From: JAICJR01 sp036494715
GTDB taxonomy: Bacteria > Actinomycetota > Thermoleophilia > Solirubrobacterales > Thermoleophilaceae
Assembly (NCBI GenBank): GCA_036494715.1
Contig: DASXNY010000198.1
Span: forward strand, 1 to 34,436
Direction: 5' to 3'
DNA length: 34,436 bases
Shown: positions 15,648-24,174 of the stretch, piece by piece
How positions within the stretch are numbered: the stretch's first letter is position 1
Layout: each line of letters begins with the position of its first letter
Made by a program: the position numbers and the translations under genes
Notes under the pieces: model-generated
The model's input: only the letters and a program-made list of their open reading frames with translations
Databases searched by the model: none
What the model was told of the DNA's origin: nothing

Positions 15648-16454
15648 GTGGTTCGTGCAGTAGCCGATCGAGCGTTTCTACCTACCAAGAATCTGCTCGA
15701 ACAGGTAGGGGACATGATGATCCTGACCGGCAAGACGATCTTGTCGGCCATCCGCCCGCCGTATCCGTACGGCGGCGAGTTCGTCAATCAGTTCCTGTTC
15801 GCGCTCAGGCTGTGCTGGTTCCCGCTGCTGATCTCGACGATTGCCTTCGGCTACGGCGCGCCGGGCCTGCAGGCGGGCAACTTCCTGATCCTGTTCGGCG
15901 CGATCGACCGGCTCGGCGGCTTCTTCGTGCTCGCGACGATCCGCGAGTTCGCGCCCTTCGTCACGGCGATCATCCTCGCGGGCGTGGCCGGCACCGCGAT
16001 CACCGCGGACCTCGGCGCGCGCAAGATCCGCGAGGAGCTCGACGCGCTCCAGGTGCTCGGCGTCGACCCGGTCAAGAACCTGGTCGTGCCGCGCTTTCTC
16101 GCGCTGATGATCGTCACCGCGCTCTTCAACATCTACGCGCTGATCTTCGGCATCTTCGGCGGCGTGCTCGCCACGCTCACGTTCAAGGCGCCGCTCGGCC
16201 CGTTCTTCTCGACGCTGCTCACCAACGCGTCGGTGACGGACCTCTGGGGCAGCGTTGTCAAGACCACCTTGTTCGGGGCCATCATCGCGATCGTCTCGTG
16301 TTACAAGGGGATGACCGCCTCAGGTGGCGCAGAGGGCGTCGGCCGCGCGGTGAACCAGGGAGTGGTGATCGCGTTCCTCGGCATATTCGCGTTCAACTAC
16401 GTCTTCACACAGACGTTGCTGGCCACACATCCCGAGATTTCGGTCATCAAGTGA
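15648..16454 (+). CDS. yrbEA: MlaE/YrbE-type permease of the mce transporter (first copy)
   Basis: 268 residues from GTG 15648, supported by GGGAGGAG just upstream; starting at ATG 15714 would remove 22 residues. It is a MlaE-family permease with about five to six membrane segments. The hallmark cytoplasmic stretch is TADLGARKIREELDALQVLGVDPVKNLVVPR, of which the E-E-L-D-A-L-x-V-L-G-V-D-P core contacts the ATPase; near the end is SCYKGMTASGGAEGVG. Known: two such permeases pair with an Mkl/MlaF ATPase to drive lipid or sterol import through MCE proteins. It opens the nine-gene mce operon. Its TGA overlaps an ATG at 16454 that leads into the repeat-filled gap before yrbEB. Confidence 0.93.
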   Translation: MVRAVADRAFLPTKNLLEQVGDMMILTGKTILSAIRPPYPYGGEFVNQFLFALRLCWFPLLISTIAFGYGAPGLQAGNFLILFGAIDRLGGFFVLATIREFAPFVTAIILAGVAGTAITADLGARKIREELDALQVLGVDPVKNLVVPRFLALMIVTALFNIYALIFGIFGGVLATLTFKAPLGPFFSTLLTNASVTDLWGSVVKTTLFGAIIAIVSCYKGMTASGGAEGVGRAVNQGVVIAFLGIFAFNYVFTQTLLATHPEISVIK

Positions 16455-16576
16455 TGGCACGGAAGACAGCGACCGCAGACCGCAGTCCGCAGTCGGCAGG
16501 GCTTCTCTGCCGGTCGCGCCGGGCTACCGCCCTGCGGACTGCGGGCTGCGGGCTGCGGACGGTTCCCCATGGGTAG
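16454..16576 (+). other. 40-codon open frame coupled to the yrbEA stop, spanning the repeat array
   Basis: The yrbEA stop is written TGATG, so an ATG at 16454 could restart translation. The frame begins MARKTATADRSPQSAG, runs through both arms of the heptamer array and ends in TAG at 16574-16576, eight bases inside yrbEB. It may be a coupling leader, or the displaced original 5' end of yrbEB. It is unlikely to make a functional protein. Confidence 0.35.
16473..16559. repeat. Inverted pair of 7-bp tandem repeats between yrbEA and yrbEB
   Basis: The left arm is four heptamers: CCGCAGA, CCGCAGT, CCGCAGT, CGGCAGG (16473-16500). The right arm is four heptamers in the opposite sense: CTGCGGA, CTGCGGG, CTGCGGG, CTGCGGA (16532-16559). 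CCGCAGTCCGCAG at 16480-16492 is the exact complement of 16532-16544, so the transcript can fold into a long hairpin. An inner stem CGGCAG/CTGCCG lies at 16494-16512. It fills nearly all of the 114-base gap in an operon that is otherwise mostly overlapping. Confidence 0.8.
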
Positions 16577-17369
16577 AACCTGGCTCGCCGTCCCGCGCGA
16601 TTGGGTGGCATCCCTCGGGGACATTGCCAAGTTCGCCGCCCGCGACTTCGGGGAGATCTTCGGGGGCCGGGTCTTCAAGTTCTTCGGGGAGGCGCTGCGG
16701 CAGGCGGGCATCCTGATCCTGGGCTCCACGCTCGTGATCTGGAGCACCACCTTCATCCTCGGCCTCCAGTGCGGCATCGAGGGCGCTTACTTCAACCGCT
16801 CGGTTGGCGCGCCCGCCTACGCGGGCGTGTTCTCGGCGTGGTGCGACCTGCGCGAGATCATGCCCTACGCGTTCGGCTACATGATGGCCGCGAAGGTGGG
16901 CACCGGACTGGTGGCGGAGATCGGGGCGATGCGGATCTCCGATGAGGTGGACGCGCTCGAGGTGATGGGCATCAGCTCGATGACCTTCCTCTGCGCGACC
17001 CGCCTGCTCGCAGCGTGGATGGTGCTGCCGTTCATGTACATCGCCGCGGTGGGGGCGGGCTTCTTCGCTTCCTACCTCGCGGTGGTGCAGCAGATCGGGG
17101 AGGTCTCGTCGGGCGGCTTCTTCCTGATCTTCTGGATGTTCCAGAACCCGCCCGACCTCTTATACAGCTTGATCAAGGGCATGACGATGGCCACGTTTAT
17201 CGTGATAGTCGGTGCCTATTACGGTTACACGGCCAGCGGTGGACCGGTGGGAGTCGGTACGGCGACCGCCAAGTCCATGGTGCTCAACGTCGTGGGCGTG
17301 CACCTGGTGGGCATGCTCGGCACCCAGATCTTCTGGGGCTCGAATCCGCGAGCGCCGATCGGTGGATGA
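16569..17369 (+). CDS. yrbEB: MlaE/YrbE-type permease of the mce transporter (second copy)
   Basis: 266 residues from ATG 16569. It is a second MlaE permease with an N-terminal amphipathic stretch (FAARDFGEIFGGRVFKFFGE) and about five membrane segments. The conserved coupling loop is EIGAMRISDEVDALEVMGIS, and the C-terminal GYTASGGPVGVGTATAKS corresponds to the same motif in the first permease. No Shine-Dalgarno sequence precedes the ATG; the preceding bases belong to the heptamer repeat, so initiation may depend on coupling from the 16454 frame. The same frame is open back to the yrbEA stop. The two permeases are expected to form a heterodimer. The stop overlaps an ATG (ATGA at 17366) leading into mkl. 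Confidence 0.92.
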   Translation: MGRTWLAVPRDWVASLGDIAKFAARDFGEIFGGRVFKFFGEALRQAGILILGSTLVIWSTTFILGLQCGIEGAYFNRSVGAPAYAGVFSAWCDLREIMPYAFGYMMAAKVGTGLVAEIGAMRISDEVDALEVMGISSMTFLCATRLLAAWMVLPFMYIAAVGAGFFASYLAVVQQIGEVSSGGFFLIFWMFQNPPDLLYSLIKGMTMATFIVIVGAYYGYTASGGPVGVGTATAKSMVLNVVGVHLVGMLGTQIFWGSNPRAPIGG

Positions 17370-17370
17370 A

Positions 17371-17376
17371 AGGAGA
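17371..17376 (+). promoter_or_regulatory. Ribosome binding site that favours the mkl GTG start
   Basis: AGGAGA lies four to five bases before GTG 17381. The alternative in-frame ATG 17366, which overlaps the yrbEB stop, has no purine-rich site upstream. Confidence 0.5.
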
Positions 17377-17380
17377 GGGA

Positions 17381-18280
17381 GTGGCTGAGGAGTACGAGCG
17401 CACGGAGGAGCAGGGGCAGCGCGAGCCCTCCGACGAACAGCCGACCCAGGTTGTGGACGACGGCCGTCCGCCTACCGAGGCGGAGGAGTACCAGTGGCAT
17501 ACCGGGGAGCAGCGCGACCACGGCTCGAACGACGCGATCGAGTTCATCGACGTCAAGAAGAGCTTCGGCCGCAACACGATCCTCAACGGCCTCAACCTGG
17601 GCATCCCCGACGACATGATCTCGATGATCCTGGGGCCGTCGGGCACAGGGAAGTCGGTCTGCATCAAGCACATGGTGGGCCTGCTGTACCCGGACGAGGG
17701 TGATGTCCTGGTGCACGGGGAGTCGGTGCCCAACATGGCCGACGACGACCTCTTCGAGATGCGCAAGAAGTTCGGCGTGCTGTTCCAGGACGGCGCGCTG
17801 TTCGGCTCGATGAACCTGTACGACAACGTGGCCTTCCCCCTACGCCAGCACACGGACAAGGGCGAGGACGAGATCGCCGAGATCTGTAACGGGCGGCTCA
17901 AGGAGGTGGGCCTCGGAGGAGCCGGCGACAAGATGCCGAACGAGCTCTCAGGCGGGATGCGCAAGCGGGCAGGCTTTGCGCGCGCACTGGTGCTCGATCC
18001 TCAGATCGTCCTCTTCGACGAGCCCGACTCGGGTCTCGATCCCGTCCGCACGGCGCTGCTTTGCGAGCTGATCAAGGAGATCCACGACGAGAACGGCGGC
18101 TGCTACGTGGTGATCACCCACGACATCATGTCCGCCCGTCGCGTGGCCGAGTACATCGCGATTCTCTGGAAGGGCAGGATCGTGGAGTCTGGGCCGGCCC
18201 AGGAGCTGTTCAACTCCGAGAACCAGTTCGTGCGGCAGTTTCTCTCCGGCGAGGCCAAGGGCCCGCTCGGGATGGAGTAG
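17381..18280 (+). CDS. mkl: ABC transporter ATP-binding protein of the mce system (Mkl/MlaF type)
   Basis: 299 residues from GTG 17381 (ATG 17366 would add five). A hydrophilic acidic N-terminal extension of about 50 residues precedes the ATPase. Walker A GPSGTGKS is at 85-92, the Q-loop in VLFQDGALFGSM, the signature LSGGMRKR from 189, Walker B VLFDEPDSGLDP with D213 and E214, and the switch His H247 in ITHD. DLFEMRKKFGVLFQDGALF is typical of Mkl/MlaF rather than other ABC ATPases. Known: it powers the MCE importer by binding the two YrbE permeases. In mycobacteria the equivalent mkl is unlinked to the mce operons; here it sits inside the operon, between the permeases and the MCE genes. Confidence 0.94.
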   Translation: MAEEYERTEEQGQREPSDEQPTQVVDDGRPPTEAEEYQWHTGEQRDHGSNDAIEFIDVKKSFGRNTILNGLNLGIPDDMISMILGPSGTGKSVCIKHMVGLLYPDEGDVLVHGESVPNMADDDLFEMRKKFGVLFQDGALFGSMNLYDNVAFPLRQHTDKGEDEIAEICNGRLKEVGLGGAGDKMPNELSGGMRKRAGFARALVLDPQIVLFDEPDSGLDPVRTALLCELIKEIHDENGGCYVVITHDIMSARRVAEYIAILWKGRIVESGPAQELFNSENQFVRQFLSGEAKGPLGME

Positions 18281-18356
18281 GACGTTTTTCAAGCTACGAC
18301 GGCGCACGAGGCGTCGCCACACTGACCCCATGGACGCAACGGGAGGCGTCCTCACC

Positions 18357-18395
18357 ATGAGACTCGCTGTTGGCCTCTCCCAAGAACTCCACTAA
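18357..18395 (+). other. 12-codon upstream ORF overlapping the mceA start
   Basis: ATG 18357 has a well-placed GGGAGG (18341-18346) and encodes MRLAVGLSQELH before TAA at 18393-18395. It overlaps the mceA start region in another frame. It could be a regulatory leader, or a sign that the true mceA start is hidden by a one-base sequence error. Confidence 0.35.
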
Positions 18396-19770
18396 CCAGT
18401 CACGACGGCCCGGACAGGGGGCCGAGACTGGCTCCGCACTCGCGCGAACCATCGCGATCGTCGGCGTGATCGCCGCGGCGGCGATCGTCGCCGTGCTCCT
18501 GTTCGGCGGCAGCGGCGGCTACCACGTCACGGCCGTGTTCCAGAACGCGAGCCAGCTCGTGAAGGGCAACCTCGTGGAGGTGGGCGGCGCCGAGGTCGGC
18601 AAGGTCGAGGACATCTCGCTCGAGCCGAACGGGCAGGCCGCGATCAAGATCAGCGTGGGCGACGGCTTTGCGCCCCTGCACGCCGGTACGGTCGCGACGA
18701 TCCGCGTCAACTCGCTGTCGGGCATCGCCAACCGCTACGTGTCGCTCCAGCCGGGGCCGAACAGCGGGGACAAGATCCCGAGCGGCGGGACGATCAAGGC
18801 GGATCAGACCACCTCGGCGGTCGACCTCGACCAGATCTTCAACACGCTCGACCCGAAGACGCGGCACGGCCTGCAGCAGCTGATCCAGGGCTCCTCCACC
18901 CAGCTCGAGGGCAAGGGCAAGCAGGCCAACGCGAGCCTTTACTACCTGGCGCCCGCGCTCTCCACCTCGTCGCTCGTTGCGCTGGAGCTGACGCGCGACC
19001 AGGCGGAGTTCCAGCGCTTCGTCACGGACACCTCGGGCGTGGTCACGGCGCTGGCCGCGCGGCGCGACGACCTGTCCGGGCTGGTGGGCAACACCAACGC
19101 CACGATGAGCGCGATCGCCAGTCAGAACGTCTCGCTGGATCAGGCGCTCGCGGTGCTGCCGGCCACGCTGCGGCAGGGCAACAGCACGTTCGTGGACCTG
19201 GACGCCACGCTCGACGACCTCGACACGCTGGTGAACGCGTCGAAGCCGGCGACCAAGCGCCTCGCGCCCTTCCTCAGGCAGCTGCGCCCGCTGATCCACG
19301 ACGCCACGCCGACGATCACGGACCTGCGCCACCTGATCCGCACGCCCGGCTCGAACAACGACCTGATCGAGCTGCTGCAGAAGCAGCCGAAGCTGGCCAA
19401 CCTCGCGAAGACGGACTTCCCGCGCACGATCCAGGCGCTCGAGAAGGGCCAGCCGGTGGTGGACTACCTGCGGCCGTACGCGCCGGACTTCACGGGCTGG
19501 CTCACGAAGTTCGCCGAGGGCGCCGCCAACTACGACGCCAACGGCCACTACGCGCGCATCCAGCCGATGTTCAACGCGTTCTCGCTCACCGACAACGCCG
19601 CGGGCTCCTTCCTCACCGCGGCGCCGACCTCGCAGCGGCTCGCGGGTCTCCAGACCGGTAAGCAGCAGCGCTGCCCGGGCGCGGCGACCCAGCCCGCGCC
19701 CGACGGCTCGAATCCCTACCGCGAGCCGCAGACCACCTGTGACCCGACCTCCGTCCTGCCCGGCCCGTGA
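18370..19770 (+). CDS. mceA: MCE family protein (first of six)
   Basis: 466 residues from TTG 18370; the frame is closed by TGA at 18358-18360, so the start must be here or later, and no Shine-Dalgarno fits it. One N-terminal membrane anchor (IAIVGVIAAAAIVAVLLFG, about 29-47) is followed by the MCE domain (about 50-130: YHVTAVFQNASQLVKGNLVEVGG). A long helical region (about 150-370) with repeated LxxLxxxxxxL spacing is expected to build the tunnel. The C-terminal part carries DANGHYAR at residue 389 and two cysteines. Known: six MCE proteins form a hetero-hexameric lipid tube on the outer face of the membrane. Letter names here follow gene order only. Confidence 0.9.
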   Translation: MASPKNSTNQSRRPGQGAETGSALARTIAIVGVIAAAAIVAVLLFGGSGGYHVTAVFQNASQLVKGNLVEVGGAEVGKVEDISLEPNGQAAIKISVGDGFAPLHAGTVATIRVNSLSGIANRYVSLQPGPNSGDKIPSGGTIKADQTTSAVDLDQIFNTLDPKTRHGLQQLIQGSSTQLEGKGKQANASLYYLAPALSTSSLVALELTRDQAEFQRFVTDTSGVVTALAARRDDLSGLVGNTNATMSAIASQNVSLDQALAVLPATLRQGNSTFVDLDATLDDLDTLVNASKPATKRLAPFLRQLRPLIHDATPTITDLRHLIRTPGSNNDLIELLQKQPKLANLAKTDFPRTIQALEKGQPVVDYLRPYAPDFTGWLTKFAEGAANYDANGHYARIQPMFNAFSLTDNAAGSFLTAAPTSQRLAGLQTGKQQRCPGAATQPAPDGSNPYREPQTTCDPTSVLPGP

Positions 19771-21299
19771 AGCGACTAGTGGCCATAGTGCTTGTGCTCG
19801 TGGCGGTGCCCGTCGTGCTCGTGTTCGGCATCGCGGCAGGCGGCGACGGCGGCGGCGGCCACTACAAGGTGCGCGCGATCTTCGACTTCGTGCGGGCGGT
19901 GCCAGGCGAGGACGTGAAGGTGGCGGGGGCGAAGGTCGGCAAGATCGAGTCGCTGCACGTCACGCCGGACAACAAGGCGGCGGTCGTGCTCGACATCCAG
20001 AAGGCCGGCTTCTCGCCGTTCCATCAGAACGCGCACTGCACGATCCGCCCGCAGTCGCTGATCGGCGAGACCTTCGCGGACTGCCAGCCGGGCAGCTCGA
20101 GCTCGCCGGAGCTGCCGAAGATCAAGAGCGGCGACGGCAAGGGCGAGCACCTGCTGACGGTGCAGCACACGAGCTCGCCGGTGGACATCGACGAGATCAA
20201 CGACATCATGCGCGAGCCCACGCGCGAGCGGCTCGCGATCCTGATCAACGAGTTCGGCACGGCGCTGGCGGGGCGCGGCAAGGACCTGAACGCGGCGATC
20301 CACCGCGCCAACCCGGCGCTGCGCGACACCGACAAGGTGCTCGCGGTGCTGGCAAGCCAGAACCGCACGCTGGCCGACCTGGCCAAGAGCTCGGACGTCG
20401 TACTGCAGCCGCTCGCGAGGCGCAAGGCGCAGGTCGCGGACTTCATCGTCCAGGCCAACAAGACCGCTCAGGCCACGGCCGAGCGGCGCCAGGACATCTC
20501 GGCCAGCATCGAGCGCTTCCCAGCCTTCCTGCAGCAGCTCCGGCCCACGCTCGCCGACGTCAGCGACCTGGCGGACCAGATGACGCCGGTGATCAGCGAC
20601 CTCGGCCAGGCGGCGCCCGGACTCAACCGCTTCATCGAGGAGCTGGGGCCGTTCTCGACCGCATCGATCCCGGCGATCAAGTCGCTCGGCCAGGCGGCCG
20701 CTGTCGGCACCCCGGCGCTCGTGTCGGCGCGCCCGGTGACGAATGACCTGCGCCAGCTCGCCACCTTCGCCAACCCGGTGTCGAAGAGCCTCGACGCACT
20801 CCAGAAGAGCCTCACCGCCACCGGCGGCATCAACCACCTGATGGACTACATCTTCTTCTCGATGCAGGCCATCAACGGGTTCGATGGCATCGGCCACTAC
20901 CTGCGCGCCGGCCTCATCCTCAACGCCTGCTCGACCTACGTCCACACGGCGATCCCGGGCTGTAGCTCGAACTTCGGCAAGGCCAGCTCGAGCTCCGCCA
21001 GCGCCGGCCCCGCCAGCGACTACACGAGCGACCCGGTGCTGCAGCGCACCGAGGACGGCATCCGCAGGGCGCTGCGCGAGCAGGGCGCGGACGGCGGCGC
21101 GGGCGGCGGCACCACGCCGGCGAGCGCGAAGCCCGACGGCCAGCCGAGCCTCTTCCAGCGCTTCCTCGAGCTCGCCAACCCGAGCATCACGCGCCAGCGC
21201 CAGGCCGCGCTCGGGCGCATCCGCGCCGGGGCCGACGCCGATAGCTCGCCGCTGCTCGGGCAGGCCGATCCCGCCCTCAACTACCTCCTGGGGCCGTAG
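19767..21299 (+). CDS. mceB: MCE family protein (second of six)
   Basis: 510 residues from GTG 19767, which overlaps the previous stop (GTGA). The N-terminal anchor is KRLVAIVLVLVAVPVVLVFG, followed by the MCE domain (YKVRAIFDFVRAVPGEDVKVAGAKVGKIESL, about 35-120; key residues G-x-x-V-x-V-x-G-x-x-V-G). A helical tunnel region runs to about residue 350. The C-terminal part has DGIGHYLR at 373, the pair NACSTYVHTAIPGCSS, and then a low-complexity Ser/Gly/Ala stretch and a final helix unlike the other five, making this one of the two longest members. It is expected to stand in the hetero-hexamer with its neighbours. Confidence 0.9.
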   Translation: MKRLVAIVLVLVAVPVVLVFGIAAGGDGGGGHYKVRAIFDFVRAVPGEDVKVAGAKVGKIESLHVTPDNKAAVVLDIQKAGFSPFHQNAHCTIRPQSLIGETFADCQPGSSSSPELPKIKSGDGKGEHLLTVQHTSSPVDIDEINDIMREPTRERLAILINEFGTALAGRGKDLNAAIHRANPALRDTDKVLAVLASQNRTLADLAKSSDVVLQPLARRKAQVADFIVQANKTAQATAERRQDISASIERFPAFLQQLRPTLADVSDLADQMTPVISDLGQAAPGLNRFIEELGPFSTASIPAIKSLGQAAAVGTPALVSARPVTNDLRQLATFANPVSKSLDALQKSLTATGGINHLMDYIFFSMQAINGFDGIGHYLRAGLILNACSTYVHTAIPGCSSNFGKASSSSASAGPASDYTSDPVLQRTEDGIRRALREQGADGGAGGGTTPASAKPDGQPSLFQRFLELANPSITRQRQAALGRIRAGADADSSPLLGQADPALNYLLGP

Positions 21300-21304
21300 A
21301 GGCA

Positions 21305-22720
21305 ATGGGCGGACGACGCGGAGCAGCGGCACTCACCGGAAGCCCCGTCCTGATCGGGGCGGTGACCACGCTGGTGACGATCGTGGCGGTCTTCCTCGCG
21401 TACAACGCGAACAACGGGCTGCCGTTCGTGCCGACCTACAACGTCAAGGCCGAGCTGCCGAACGCCGCCCAGCTCGTGAAGGGCAACGACGTGCGCATCG
21501 GCGGCCAGCGCGTGGGCGCGATCTCGGACATCGTGCCGGTGCACCACGCCAACGGCGTCGACACGGCCGTGATCAGCATGAAGCTCGAGAAGAAGGTCGA
21601 CCCGCTGCCCAAGGACACGACGATCCTCGTCCGGCCGCGGTCCGCGCTCGGTCTCAAGTACGTGGAGATCACGCCCGGGAGCGCCGGCTCCGGCTACGCC
21701 GCGGGCTCGACGATCCCGCTGTCGCAGGCGCAGCCGCACCCGGTCGAGATCGACGAGGTGCTGAACATGTTCAACAAGCCGACCCGGATCGGGCAGCAGA
21801 AGACGATCCAGGGCTTCGGCGACGCGCTCACCGGCCGCGGCGAGGACCTCAACGAGGCGATCCTGGCGCTGCGCCCGCTGTTCACCGACCTGCAGCCGGT
21901 GGCGGCCAACCTCGCCTCGCGGCAGACGGCGCTGCGCACCTTCTTCCCGGCGCTCAACCGCGCCGCGGGCCAGGTAGCGCCGGTGGCCCAGGAGCAGGCC
22001 GACCTGTTCGGCAACCTCGACACCACCTTCACCGCGCTCGCGAGCGTGGCGAGCCCGTTCATCCAGGAGACGATCTCGAAGGGGGCGCCGACGCTCGACA
22101 CGGTGACCGCGCAGCTGCCGCAGCAGCGGCCGTTCATCCGCAACCTCACCGGCTTCATGCGCGAGCTGCGCCCCGGCGTGGCCGTGCTGCCGAGCACGGC
22201 GCCGGTGCTGGCCGACGCGCTCACGGCGGGCGCGAAGTTCCTGCCCGAGACGCCGCCGACCAACCGCCAGCTCGAGGACACCTTCCGCCACCTCCAGAGC
22301 TTCGCCACCGACCCGCTCGTGCCGAAGGGCGTGAATCAGCTCACGCACACGTTCGGCTCGCTCAAGCCCACGCTCGCGTTCCTGACGCCGGTGCAGACGC
22401 AGTGCAACTACATATCCCTGTTCCTGCGCAACATCGCGAGCCTGCTCTCGGTCGGCGACGCGAACGGCACCTGGCAGCGCTTCATCATCATCGCCACGCC
22501 CGCCGGGCCGAACAGCGAGACCGGACCCTCGAGCGCTCCCGCCAACGGCCCGACCATCGACAACCACCTGCACACAGACCCGTATCCGAACACGGCGTCG
22601 CCGGGCGAGACGCAGGAGTGCGAGGCGGGCAACGAGCCTTACGCCGCCGGCAAGACAGTGATCGGCAACATAGCGGGCAACCAGGGCCTGCACACCGACG
22701 CGCAGGTGAAGGCGAAGTAA
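21305..22720 (+). CDS. mceC: MCE family protein (third of six)
   Basis: 471 residues from ATG 21305, five bases after the previous stop. The membrane anchor is PVLIGAVTTLVTIVAVFLAY (about 14-33). The MCE domain follows (YNVKAELPNAAQLVKGNDVRIGGQRVGAISDI). The helical part contains the phrase NMFNKPTRIGQQKTIQGFGDALTGRGEDLNEAI, whose G-R-G-x-D-L-N-x-A-I core recurs in the second and sixth proteins. The C-terminal section has CNYISLFLRNIASLL, DANGTWQR from residue 385, and a second Cys in QECEAG. The stop shares one base with the next start (TAATG). Confidence 0.9.
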   Translation: MGGRRGAAALTGSPVLIGAVTTLVTIVAVFLAYNANNGLPFVPTYNVKAELPNAAQLVKGNDVRIGGQRVGAISDIVPVHHANGVDTAVISMKLEKKVDPLPKDTTILVRPRSALGLKYVEITPGSAGSGYAAGSTIPLSQAQPHPVEIDEVLNMFNKPTRIGQQKTIQGFGDALTGRGEDLNEAILALRPLFTDLQPVAANLASRQTALRTFFPALNRAAGQVAPVAQEQADLFGNLDTTFTALASVASPFIQETISKGAPTLDTVTAQLPQQRPFIRNLTGFMRELRPGVAVLPSTAPVLADALTAGAKFLPETPPTNRQLEDTFRHLQSFATDPLVPKGVNQLTHTFGSLKPTLAFLTPVQTQCNYISLFLRNIASLLSVGDANGTWQRFIIIATPAGPNSETGPSSAPANGPTIDNHLHTDPYPNTASPGETQECEAGNEPYAAGKTVIGNIAGNQGLHTDAQVKAK

Positions 22721-24174
22721 TGCGCCGCGGCCAGCACAACCGCATCAGCCCCTTCGGCGCCGGGCTGATCGCAATCGTGGTCGTGGCGATCGGCAGCTAC
22801 CTGGCGTTCGCCAAGCACGTCCCGTTCCTGACGCACCACTACCAGCTCAAGGCCGTCGTCCAGAACGCCTCGAACCTGCGCACCAACTCGCCGGTGCGGA
22901 TCGCGGGCGTGGAGGTCGGCACGGTGAAGAAGGTCTCCATATACAAGGACTCGACCGGCACGCCCACCGGCGCCGCGCTCGTGACGATGAGCCTGAACAA
23001 GAACGCGCTGCCGCTTCACCGCGACGCCACGCTCAGGATCAGGCCCAAGCTCTTCCTCGAGGGCAACTTCTTCGTGCAGCTCTCGCCCGGCAGCCCGAGC
23101 GCGCCGGCGCTGCACTCGGGCAGCACGCTGCCGGTGACGCAGACGAGCACGGCGGTGCAGATCGATCAGGTGCTGACCTCGCTCCAGGCGAACACCCGCG
23201 CCAACCTCCAGGTGCTGCTCGTGGGCTATGGCGACGCGATCAACGGCAAGCCGCTGCCCGGTGAGGACGCCGACCAGGTGGCCGCCGTCAAGGGGCTCAC
23301 GGCGGCCCAGGCGCTCAACAAGTCGCTCGACTACTCGCCGCAGGCGCTGAAGGGCACCGCGCTCGTGAACCAGGCGTTCCTCGGCGTCGACATCCACGAC
23401 CTTTCCCACCTGGTGGCGAGCACGCAGAAGGTGGCCGCAGCGCTCGACTCCAACGAGGGCGTGCTGCAGGACTTCGTCACCAACTTCAACCGCACGATGG
23501 CGGCATTCGCCGCGGAGCAGAACAACCTGCAGGCGTCGGTCCACCTGCTCGGCCCGGTGCTGACGAAGGCGCACTCGACGCTGCTGCACCTCGACCAGTC
23601 GTTCCCGCCGACGCGCGCGTGGGCGCGCGAGATCCTGCCGGGCGTCAACCAGACGGCGGCCACGATCGACGCCTCGTTCCCGTGGGTCGCGCAGACGCGC
23701 AAGCTCGTCTCGCCGCAGGAGCTCGGCGGCCTCGTGAACGAGCTGCGGCCGACGATCCATGACCTCGCGGGCGTCACCGACGAGTCGCTCCAGCTGATCC
23801 CGCAGCTCGACCTGATCAACCGCTGCGCGACGCAGGTGGTGCTGCCCACCGGCGACATCCCGATCAACGACGGCTTCCTCTCCACCGGGCTCGCGAACTA
23901 CAAGGAGTTCTGGCAGGCGATGGTCGGGCTCTCGTCCGAGTCACAGAACTTCGACGGCAACGGCCAGTACACGCGCTTCCAGCCGGGCGGCGGCGACCAG
24001 AGCGTAAACACCGGCTTCTCGCCGAGCGGCCAGCTGTTCGGCAACGCGACCGCCAAGCCGCTCGGCACGCAGCCCAAGGCGCCCGGCAAGGAACCGCCCT
24101 ACAACTCGAAGGCCGCCTGTTACAAGAACGGCGTCCCGGACCTGAACAACGCGCCGGTGGGGGCGGGACCGTGA
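22720..24174 (+). CDS. mceD: MCE family protein (fourth of six)
   Basis: 484 residues from ATG 22720; the longer open frame upstream is a shadow of the previous two mce genes. The anchor is FGAGLIAIVVVAIGSYLAFA (about 12-31), followed by the MCE domain (YQLKAVVQNASNLRTNSPVRIAGVEVG). An insert of about 35 residues (GDAINGKPLPGEDADQVAAV and following) sits where the other members have the short GRG-DLN loop. The C-terminal part has CATQVVLPTGD, DGNGQYTR from 412 and KAACYKNG. It overlaps the next gene by GTGA. Expected to form one wall segment of the lipid channel. Confidence 0.9.
   Translation: MRRGQHNRISPFGAGLIAIVVVAIGSYLAFAKHVPFLTHHYQLKAVVQNASNLRTNSPVRIAGVEVGTVKKVSIYKDSTGTPTGAALVTMSLNKNALPLHRDATLRIRPKLFLEGNFFVQLSPGSPSAPALHSGSTLPVTQTSTAVQIDQVLTSLQANTRANLQVLLVGYGDAINGKPLPGEDADQVAAVKGLTAAQALNKSLDYSPQALKGTALVNQAFLGVDIHDLSHLVASTQKVAAALDSNEGVLQDFVTNFNRTMAAFAAEQNNLQASVHLLGPVLTKAHSTLLHLDQSFPPTRAWAREILPGVNQTAATIDASFPWVAQTRKLVSPQELGGLVNELRPTIHDLAGVTDESLQLIPQLDLINRCATQVVLPTGDIPINDGFLSTGLANYKEFWQAMVGLSSESQNFDGNGQYTRFQPGGGDQSVNTGFSPSGQLFGNATAKPLGTQPKAPGKEPPYNSKAACYKNGVPDLNNAPVGAGP

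Noticed and set aside
16473..16559. CRISPR array or rho-independent terminator in the yrbEA-yrbEB gap
   Set aside because: Units are 7 bp without spacers, so not CRISPR; no T-tract, and the operon continues with a required partner gene.
20884..22719. 612-residue extension ahead of the fourth mce gene
   Set aside because: Arg/Ala-rich reading of the second and third mce genes in another frame; the MCE protein starts at 22720.
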